A stretch of 26,457 bases of DNA, taken from assembly GCA_002350105.1 (NCBI GenBank), contig DEDT01000001.1, forward strand, positions 33,222 to 59,678, read 5' to 3'. The notes beneath the pieces are model-generated. The model was not told the origin of the DNA. It ran no database searches and worked only from the letters and a program-made list of their open reading frames with translations. Source of the DNA: Selenomonadaceae bacterium UBA2897. Lineage in GTDB: Bacteria > Bacillota > Negativicutes > Selenomonadales > Selenomonadaceae. The translations under genes were made by a program, and so were the position numbers. This document shows, in pieces, positions 20,847 through 26,457 of this stretch (position 1 is the first letter of the stretch; every line of letters starts with the position of its first letter).

Positions 20847-20940
20847 CCAGAAAACCTCCCCAAAATCCGATCGACCTTGTTTCTTTCCTCACCCTGCAGC
20901 ATACGCTTACCGCCTTTCCTTGCTACGATTTACTCTTATT

Positions 20941-21576
20941 TTAACATATGTTGTCGCAGGAGGGAAAAGAAATCTCCTGCCGCAATGCTTCGCCCCAAGT
21001 CTCCAGCAGCATAGGCAGACGCCAGCGGGCATTGGCCGGGCTCGTGGATGGCATCTGGCGGATGTTGAGGTCCGGGCGCGTGAGCAGGGGCTTGTTGTAG
21101 CGGCAGAAACATTGATAGGCTTTCGTGCCATTGCATAGAATCGTATGAATCTTCGGGTACGATTGCAAAAATTGCGTGAAGTCATTTCCCACCTCGGCGT
21201 GAATCGCCGTATCGAGACTCCCCTGCCGTTCACACGTGGCGATGGCATCCCAAAGCGCGATATGATGCGCGCGGAGCATCTGCAAACGCGCCGCATAATC
21301 TGCGGACGGCTGCTTTTCCCCTGTCAGCAGCTGCGTCATCAGGGGCCAGAAGCGATTCTGCGGATGCGCGTAGTACTGCTGCGCCGCCAGCGAGCGCACG
21401 CTGGGCATGGAACCGAGAACCAGCACGCGGCAGTCCGCGTCCACGCTGGGCGGGAAGCCCTCGCAATGCGCCCCTGCAGTTTTATCTGCACGATCTGCGA
21501 CTGTCTGAGCCGCACCGTTGTTCCCTGCTTTTTCTGCTTGCTGCCCCACTGGAATGCCTTGCTTGTTATGTGACAT
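20941..21576 (-). CDS. DNA-deoxyinosine (hypoxanthine) glycosylase, uracil-DNA glycosylase superfamily
   Basis: A 211-residue DNA repair enzyme that should remove deaminated bases such as hypoxanthine. The core begins at about residue 49 with CRVLVLGSMPSVRSL and QQYYAHPQNRFWPLM, matching the HDG (family 6) group of uracil-DNA glycosylases. The C-terminal MPSTSPANA is the second signature. The first 45 residues are low in conservation and rich in A, Q and G, and a later start is possible, though GGGGGA lies just before the ATG at 21576. The gene lies right after the dnaJ terminator with no promoter I can see, so it may be expressed by read-through. It is not part of the Bacillus version of this gene block. 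Confidence 0.88.
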   Translation of the reverse strand: MSHNKQGIPVGQQAEKAGNNGAAQTVADRADKTAGAHCEGFPPSVDADCRVLVLGSMPSVRSLAAQQYYAHPQNRFWPLMTQLLTGEKQPSADYAARLQMLRAHHIALWDAIATCERQGSLDTAIHAEVGNDFTQFLQSYPKIHTILCNGTKAYQCFCRYNKPLLTRPDLNIRQMPSTSPANARWRLPMLLETWGEALRQEISFPSCDNIC

Positions 21577-21592
21577 AATTTCCCCCTATTAG

Positions 21593-21634
21593 CAAAAATG
21601 CTTTCCCGCATGATCGCATACGGAAAAGCATTTT
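21593..21634 (-). terminator. Strong terminator of the heat-shock operon
   Basis: Minus-strand AAAATGCTTTTCCGTATG and CATGCGGGAAAGCATTTT form an 18-bp stem (two wobbles) around a CGAT loop, with T residues following. It lies 22 bases after dnaJ and 16 bases before the glycosylase ATG. Confidence 0.9.
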
Positions 21635-21656
21635 CAGTCTATTCTGAACTTAGTTC

Positions 21657-22826
21657 TTAATCACCATAGCCCTTGATGAATTCCTTCATCTTGTCGAGCC
21701 AGCTCTTCTGCTCGGGGTTCTCCCGGCCGCTGCAGGAGTCATCGAACTGCTGCAGGAGTTCCTTCTGCTTGCTGGAGAGTTTCTGCGGCGTCAGCACCTT
21801 GACCTTCACGAGCTCATTGCCGCGGCCGCTGCCGCGCAGGAACGGGATGCCGTGGTTGCGGATGCGCAGCACCGTACCGGGCTGCGTGCCCGGTGCGATC
21901 TTCAGATCGACCTTGCCGTCGATAGTCGGCACCTCCACCGTCGCCCCGAGGGCGGCCTGCACGAAGCTGATCGGCACCTCGATAATGACATCGTTCCCCT
22001 GGCGCTGGAACAACTTGTGCGGCTTGATGAAGATGTATACGTAGAGATCGCCACTGCCACCGCCATTCTTGCCGGCATTGCCCTTGCCGCTCACGCGCAC
22101 GCGCTGACCCTGATCGACGCCCTTTGGAATATTGACGCTGATCTCGTCCTGGATGCGCACCTGACCGGAGCCGTGGCACTTATGGCAGGGATTCTTGATG
22201 ACCTGGCCTGTGCCGTGACAGCGGCTGCAGGTCGTGGCATTGACCATACGGCCAAACGGTGTATTATGCACCGTCTGCTTCTGGCCCGTACCACCGCACT
22301 CCGGGCATTTCTCCGCATGAGAGCCTGCGGCCGCACCCGAACCATGGCAGTCCGGGCACTCCTCCGTGCGCGGCACCTTCAACACCGTCTTCTTGCCGAA
22401 GGCCGCTTCCTCAAAAGTCAGCTCGAGGTCATAGCGCAAGTCTGCACCGCGCTCCGGCTGCGGACCGGCACTTCTTCGGCTGCGGCCGCCACCGCCGAAG
22501 AACATGTCAAAGATATCGTCCATGCCGCCGGCACCGCCGAAGCCGCCAAAACCGCCGAAGTCCTGGAAGCCGCCACCGCCGCCGCTGCCCATGCTGTTGA
22601 AGGCATCCATGCCCAGCTGGTCGTAGCGGGCACGTTTCTGCGGGTCTTTCAGCACATCGTAGGCTTCGTTGACTTCCTTGAACTTCGCTTCGGCGCCTTT
22701 CGGGTCATCCGGATTGAGGTCCGGATGATATTTGCGGGCCAGACGCTTATAGGCTTTCTTGATAGTCTTGTCGTCGGCACTCCGGTCGACGCCCAGGACC
22801 TCATAATAATCGCGTTTCTCGCTCAC
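21657..22826 (-). CDS. dnaJ: Chaperone protein DnaJ
   Basis: A 389-residue type I Hsp40 co-chaperone that delivers substrates to DnaK and stimulates its ATPase. The J domain has HPD at residues 34-36. A Gly/Phe-rich linker covers 78-115. Four CxxCxGxG zinc motifs start at C157, C174, C200 and C214. The C-terminal substrate domains end with the usual helix-rich tail. Translation starts at a GTG (22826) with GAGG 10 bases upstream. The 78-base gap to dnaK holds a 14-bp hairpin that may lower dnaJ expression relative to dnaK. Confidence 0.98.
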   Translation of the reverse strand: MSEKRDYYEVLGVDRSADDKTIKKAYKRLARKYHPDLNPDDPKGAEAKFKEVNEAYDVLKDPQKRARYDQLGMDAFNSMGSGGGGGFQDFGGFGGFGGAGGMDDIFDMFFGGGGRSRRSAGPQPERGADLRYDLELTFEEAAFGKKTVLKVPRTEECPDCHGSGAAAGSHAEKCPECGGTGQKQTVHNTPFGRMVNATTCSRCHGTGQVIKNPCHKCHGSGQVRIQDEISVNIPKGVDQGQRVRVSGKGNAGKNGGGSGDLYVYIFIKPHKLFQRQGNDVIIEVPISFVQAALGATVEVPTIDGKVDLKIAPGTQPGTVLRIRNHGIPFLRGSGRGNELVKVKVLTPQKLSSKQKELLQQFDDSCSGRENPEQKSWLDKMKEFIKGYGD

Positions 22827-22848
22827 GTTGCACCATCCTCATAATAAT

Positions 22849-22882
22849 GTTGGGAGCTGGGAACTGGGTCCCAACTCCCAAC
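22849..22882 (-). repeat. Intercistronic hairpin between dnaK and dnaJ with dispersed motif copy 3
   Basis: Minus-strand GTTGGGAGTTGGGA and TCCCAGCTCCCAAC form a 14-bp stem (one wobble) with a 6-base loop. No T-tract follows. It contains GTTGGGAGTTG, also found between ubiD and ubiA. It may be a REP-like element or an mRNA processing/stability structure. Confidence 0.6.
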
Positions 22883-22904
22883 GTAGTTACTGTGTTAAGA
22901 CGGC

Positions 22905-24767
22905 TTATTTCTTGTCGTCCTTGACGTCCGTGTACTCGGCATCGACGACGTTGTCATCGTCCTTCTTTTGCTCGGACGCACCGCCAGCCTGCTGCTGCGC
23001 ACCAGCTGCGCCCTGGGCACCGGCCTGCGGGCCAGCCTGCTGATAGGCCTGCGCGCTCAGCTCATAGAGCGGCTTCTGCAGGGCTTCCGTAGCCTTCTTG
23101 ATGGCCTCGGTGTCGCCGCCCTTAAGGGCATCCTTCAGCTTGGCAATCGCGTCGTTGACCGCGGAGACCTTCGCGCTGTCGGCCTTGTCGCCGAAGTCCT
23201 TGACGGCCTTCTCTGCCTGATAGACGAGGTTCTCGCCCATGTTCTTAGCATCGACGGCTTCCTTCTGCTTCTTATCCTCAGCCTCATGTGCCTTGGCTTC
23301 CTTGACCATGCGGTCGATATCCTCTTTGCTCATGCCGCTGTCGGACTGAATCGTGATCTTCTGCTCTTTGCCCGTGCCAAGATCCTTAGCGGATACGTGC
23401 ACGATACCGTTGGCATCGATATCGAAGGAAACCTCGATCTTAGGCACTCCGCGCGGCGCTGGCGGGATATCGGAGAGCTCGAAGCGGCCCAGCGTCTTGT
23501 TGCCGGCAGCCATCTCGCGCTCGCCCTGCAGCACGTGGATATCGACGGACGGCTGGTTATCGGCCGCCGTGGAGAATACCTGGCTCTTGTGCGTCGGGAT
23601 CGTCGTGTTGCGCTCGATGATCTTTGTGCAGACACCGCCCAGCGTCTCAATGCCGAGGGACAGCGGCGTAACATCGAGGAGCAGGACATCCTTGACTTCA
23701 CCGACGAGCACGCCGCCCTGGATAGCCGCACCGACGGAAACGCACTCATCCGGGTTGACGCCCTTGGACGGCTCTTTGTGCAGGATATTGCGGATGGCGT
23801 CCTGCACGGCCGGGATACGGGAGGAACCACCGACGAGGATGATCTTGTCGATATCGTCGCCCGAGAGGTCTGCATCAGCCATAGCCTTGCGAACCGGATC
23901 CATCGTGCGCTCGACGAGGTCAGCGGTCAGTTCGTTGAACTTCTGGCGGGAGAGCGTGAGGTCCAGATGTTTCGGGCCCGTGGCATCCGCCGTGATGAAC
24001 GGCAGGTTGATGTTCGTCTGCGTCATGCTGGAGAGCTCGATCTTCGCCTTCTCAGCGGCCTCGATGAGGCGCTGGGCGCTCATCTTATCCTGCGAAAGGT
24101 CGATACCGTTCTCTTTCTTGAACTCCTCGACCATCCAATCCATGATCTTCTGGTCGAAGTCATCGCCGCCGAGGTGCGTATCGCCATTCGTGGCCTGCAC
24201 TTCGAACGTACCCTCGGAGAGCTCCAGGATGGAGACATCGAACGTGCCGCCGCCGAGGTCGAATACGAGGATGGTCTCATCGTCATCCTTATCGAGGCCA
24301 TAGGCGAGGGCTGCCGCCGTCGGCTCGTTGACGATACGCAGGACATCGAGGCCTGCGATCTTGCCGGCGTCCTTCGTGGCCTGGCGCTGACTGTCGTTGA
24401 AGTAAGCCGGCACCGTAATGACGGCCTGGCTCACGGACTCACCGAGATAAGCCTCGGCATCTGCCTTCAGTTTCTGCAGGATCATTGCGGAGATCTCAGG
24501 CGGCGTATAGCTCTTGCCATCGATCGTGACCTTGTAGTCCTTCTCGCCCATATGGCGCTTGATGGACTTGATCGTGCGGTCCGGGTTCGAGACGGCCTGG
24601 CGTTTTGCCAGCTGGCCGATGAGGCGCTGGCCATCCTTCGTGAAACCGACAACGGACGGGGTGATGCGGCTGCCCTCCGGATTCGTGATGACAGTCGGCT
24701 CGCCGCCTTCCATCACGGACACAACGGAGTTCGTGGTACCTAAGTCAATACCAATTACCTTAGACAT
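22905..24767 (-). CDS. dnaK: Molecular chaperone DnaK (Hsp70)
   Basis: A 620-residue ATP-dependent chaperone. The nucleotide-binding domain shows IGIDLGTTNSVVSVMEGG at 5-22, VITVPAYFNDSQRQATKDAG, VFDLGGGTFDVSIL and ILVGGSSRIPAVQ. The substrate-binding domain (from about 360, DVTPLSLGIETLGG) and the helical lid follow. The end is an A/G/Q-rich linker and an acidic tail (NVVDAEYTDVKDDKK). The length is typical of Bacillota DnaK. The ATG has AGGAGG 8 bases upstream. It is the third gene of the hrcA-grpE-dnaK-dnaJ operon, which is normally repressed by HrcA at a CIRCE element. That element would lie right of the window. Confidence 0.99.
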   Translation of the reverse strand: MSKVIGIDLGTTNSVVSVMEGGEPTVITNPEGSRITPSVVGFTKDGQRLIGQLAKRQAVSNPDRTIKSIKRHMGEKDYKVTIDGKSYTPPEISAMILQKLKADAEAYLGESVSQAVITVPAYFNDSQRQATKDAGKIAGLDVLRIVNEPTAAALAYGLDKDDDETILVFDLGGGTFDVSILELSEGTFEVQATNGDTHLGGDDFDQKIMDWMVEEFKKENGIDLSQDKMSAQRLIEAAEKAKIELSSMTQTNINLPFITADATGPKHLDLTLSRQKFNELTADLVERTMDPVRKAMADADLSGDDIDKIILVGGSSRIPAVQDAIRNILHKEPSKGVNPDECVSVGAAIQGGVLVGEVKDVLLLDVTPLSLGIETLGGVCTKIIERNTTIPTHKSQVFSTAADNQPSVDIHVLQGEREMAAGNKTLGRFELSDIPPAPRGVPKIEVSFDIDANGIVHVSAKDLGTGKEQKITIQSDSGMSKEDIDRMVKEAKAHEAEDKKQKEAVDAKNMGENLVYQAEKAVKDFGDKADSAKVSAVNDAIAKLKDALKGGDTEAIKKATEALQKPLYELSAQAYQQAGPQAGAQGAAGAQQQAGGASEQKKDDDNVVDAEYTDVKDDKK

Positions 24768-24814
24768 GCTGATATCCTCCTAAATGCTTTGCATCTGAAA
24801 TGTCATATATCGCG

Positions 24815-24861
24815 GAAAAGGGAGTCGCAGCCGTTCCCGCAGGACTCAGCCTGCGGCTCCC
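24815..24861 (-). terminator. Terminator-like hairpin between grpE and dnaK
   Basis: Minus-strand outer stem GGGAG/CTCCC is followed by TTTT. Inside it CCGCAGG and CCTGCGG form a perfect 7-bp stem, and GGCTGCG can pair alternatively. It suggests attenuation or processing within the heat-shock operon. Confidence 0.5.
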
Positions 24862-24875
24862 ACGGGTAAACGAAA

Positions 24876-25502
24876 CTAATTTGCAACGACCTGCACCATG
24901 CTCGGTCGGATGACGCGGCCCTTGACCATGTAACCCTTCTGGAGCTCCTGGGCGATCGCATCATCCTCGAGATCAGGGTTCTGCACGCGCATGACGGCCT
25001 GATGGAAATTCGGGTCGAACTTCTTGCCCGCCGTCTCGATGTACTCGAGGCCATCTTTCTTCAGCGTTTCCTGGAACTGCGTAAAAATCATCTCCACGCC
25101 CTTCTGGAACGCCTCGACGTCCTTCGTCTCCGCCGCCATGGCGCGCTCGAAATTGTCGAGAATCGGCAGCATATCCTTGAGGATATCCTGCGTGATCACG
25201 TTCGAGAGCTCCTCGCGCTCCTTATTGGAACGCTTGCGGAAGTTCGCGAAATCCGCCTGCAGGCGCAGGGCCTGCTGCTTCGCCTCGTCGAGGGCCTGCT
25301 GCAGCTTTTCGGCCTTGGCCGCATCATCTTCCGGTGCTTCAGCCTGGGCATCCTGTGCTGCATTCTCTGAACCTTCTGCCTGAGTCTCTGCCGCATCCGT
25401 CTCAGCCGCGGCCTCATTGGCCGCGTCCTTGATTTCCTCCTGCATTTCCTCCAGCTTCTGCTCGTCCTTCTTCTTCAGCTCGTCTTTCTCGTATGCTGGC
25501 AA
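24876..25502 (-). CDS. grpE: Nucleotide exchange factor GrpE
   Basis: A 208-residue dimeric cofactor that releases ADP from DnaK. A charged, E/A-rich N-terminal region (about 1-85) is followed by a long coiled-coil helix (ALRLQADFANFRKRSNKERE) and the beta domain with FDPNFHQAVMRVQNPD and GYMVKGRVIRPSMVQV, all typical. The ORF can begin at a TTG at 25520, but AGAGGTGA lies 8 bases before the TTG at 25502, which I take as the start (MPAYEKDELKKK). It lies between hrcA and dnaK in the standard heat-shock order. Confidence 0.97.
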   Translation of the reverse strand: MPAYEKDELKKKDEQKLEEMQEEIKDAANEAAAETDAAETQAEGSENAAQDAQAEAPEDDAAKAEKLQQALDEAKQQALRLQADFANFRKRSNKEREELSNVITQDILKDMLPILDNFERAMAAETKDVEAFQKGVEMIFTQFQETLKKDGLEYIETAGKKFDPNFHQAVMRVQNPDLEDDAIAQELQKGYMVKGRVIRPSMVQVVAN

Positions 25503-25545
25503 TGCCTTCACCTCTTTCAAAATATCTGTGGTCAGGCGCCTTCCT

Positions 25546-26457
25546 CTACCAATGATAGCGCTTGACGACTTCGGTGAGATTCTTGTTCATGTACTCCAGC
25601 AGGCTCATGGCCTTGGCGTACTCCATGCGGGTCGGACCGAGCACCGCGATGGTTCCCAGCAGCTCACCGTCCAGATGGTAGGTGGCGGTAATGATGCTGC
25701 TGTCCTGAAAATGGCTGTCCTCATTCTCCTGGCCGATGGTGACCTCGAGGCCTTCGCCCATGTGCGCATGGAGGACATCCTTCATCAGGGACTCTTCCTC
25801 CAGCACCAGCAGGGTTTCCTTGACCTTCTCGACATCGTGGAACTCCGGCTGCGCGAGCAGCTGCGTCGTACCGCCAAGATAGAGACGCTCCCGCTTACCG
25901 GAATCCAGTGCGCGGTGGATGATCTCCAGCGCCGATTCGTAGAGCGGCGTATCCGCAATCTCATCCTCAATCTGCTTGAGCTGTGGCGGCTCGATGGAGC
26001 TCAGCGTATGCCCTGCCAGATTGTGGTTGATGACCTGCGCCATGCGCTGGAAATCCGCGAAGGTCGCACCGTCCGGCATCTCGACGATCTTGTTCTCGAT
26101 GAAGCCGGCGTCCGTCATGAGCACCGTGATTACGCGATGGTCATCGAGGGGCAGGAACTGCAGACAGCGGAACGCGGCATGTGTCATCTGCGGTGCGAGC
26201 ACCAGGGCGACATTCTTCGTGACCTCGGAGATAATCTTCGCGGTCTCGACGAAAACTTCGTCGATGCGTTTGACGCGGGTGCGATACCACCGATCGATGA
26301 GCACCTTCTCCTCATCGCTCACCGGCTTCGGTGGAATCAGGCCATCGACGTAGAAGCGATAGCCCTTCGATGAGGGGACGCGGCCCGAGGAGGTGTGCAG
26401 CTGCCGCAGGTAGCCGAGCATTTCGAGGTCGGCCATCTCGTTGCGGATGGTGGCCGG
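25546..26457 (-). CDS. hrcA: Heat-inducible transcription repressor HrcA (5' end outside window)
   Basis: About 304 residues of the repressor are visible. The first readable residues PATIRNEMADLEMLGYL are the end of the winged-helix DNA-binding region, which continues with HTSSGRVPSSKGYRFYVD, a diagnostic HrcA stretch. The GAF-like and dimerisation regions follow (LVLAPQMTHAAFRCLQFLPL, EVTIGQENEDSHFQDSSIIT) and the C-terminal GTIAVLGPTRMEYAKAMSLL is conserved. About 40 N-terminal residues and the promoter with any CIRCE operator lie outside the window. HrcA represses its own operon until heat shock titrates GroEL away (family knowledge). The 43-base gap to grpE has no terminator. Confidence 0.98.
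   Translation of the reverse strand, partial: PATIRNEMADLEMLGYLRQLHTSSGRVPSSKGYRFYVDGLIPPKPVSDEEKVLIDRWYRTRVKRIDEVFVETAKIISEVTKNVALVLAPQMTHAAFRCLQFLPLDDHRVITVLMTDAGFIENKIVEMPDGATFADFQRMAQVINHNLAGHTLSSIEPPQLKQIEDEIADTPLYESALEIIHRALDSGKRERLYLGGTTQLLAQPEFHDVEKVKETLLVLEEESLMKDVLHAHMGEGLEVTIGQENEDSHFQDSSIITATYHLDGELLGTIAVLGPTRMEYAKAMSLLEYMNKNLTEVVKRYHW

Noticed and set aside
22968..24743. Long plus-strand open frame of about 590 codons opposite dnaK
   Set aside because: Antisense shadow of a highly conserved gene, a well-known artefact at dnaK loci; no ribosome site or domain is recognised.
25521..26457. CIRCE operator (TTAGCACTC-N9-GAGTGCTAA)
   Set aside because: Not found in the window; it is expected upstream of hrcA, beyond the right edge.

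Overview
The window is a 26.5 kb chromosomal segment in which every gene I can support lies on the minus strand, so transcription runs from high to low coordinates. Base composition is GC-rich by eye (not computed). Gene content and order point to a Bacillota (Firmicutes) genome. The run hrcA-grpE-dnaK-dnaJ ... prmA-rsmE-mtaB-HIT-rpsU-yqeY ... nfeD-floA reproduces a block known from Bacillus subtilis (hrcA grpE dnaK dnaJ yqeT yqeU yqeV rpsU yqeY yqeZ floA). The high GC, the Tat and UbiD/UbiA genes and the one-carbon enzymes fit an anaerobic member of the Negativicutes (Selenomonas/Mitsuokella-like), but that placement is inference.

Layout in order of transcription (right to left). (1) 26457-21657: the HrcA-type heat-shock operon hrcA (5' end cut by the window), grpE, dnaK, dnaJ, with hairpins in two intercistronic gaps and a very strong terminator at the end. 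(2) 21576-19916: an island-like insertion between dnaJ and prmA. It holds a deoxyinosine-type DNA glycosylase, tiny overlapping ORFs, a RelB/RelE-type toxin-antitoxin pair with a 28-bp palindromic operator, and a leftover 28-codon fragment. (3) 19870-15633: translation maintenance genes prmA, rsmE, mtaB, a HIT protein, rpsU (with a perfect-consensus promoter carrying a 17-bp palindrome) and yqeY. (4) 15435-13708: a stand-alone methyl-accepting chemotaxis protein, flanked by terminators. (5) 13582-11278: a membrane-microdomain cluster, nfeD, floA and a proline-rich single-span membrane protein. (6) 11145-9659: a long-chain polyprenyl diphosphate synthase and a TatB-like protein.

(7) 9454-3374: from one strong promoter, tatA, tatC, ubiD, ubiA, folD and fhs run without a strong internal terminator except a weak hairpin between ubiD and ubiA. 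This would join Tat export, quinone (probably menaquinone) synthesis and tetrahydrofolate one-carbon metabolism in one unit, ending at the fhs terminator. The polyprenyl synthase of region 6 supplies the natural side-chain substrate for the UbiA-type enzyme. (8) 3164-1541: a PhoU-like DUF47 protein and a PiT phosphate transporter, translationally coupled, behind a promoter with a Pho-box-like direct repeat. (9) 1362-1: a short MetF-like protein and an NfnA/PyrK-type flavoprotein cut by the left edge.

I found no rRNA, tRNA, insertion sequence or CRISPR array. No radically new system is evident. The most interesting signals are the insertion into the dnaJ-prmA junction, the operator-like palindromes at relBE and rpsU, the Pho-box-like repeat, and a short dispersed intergenic repeat.
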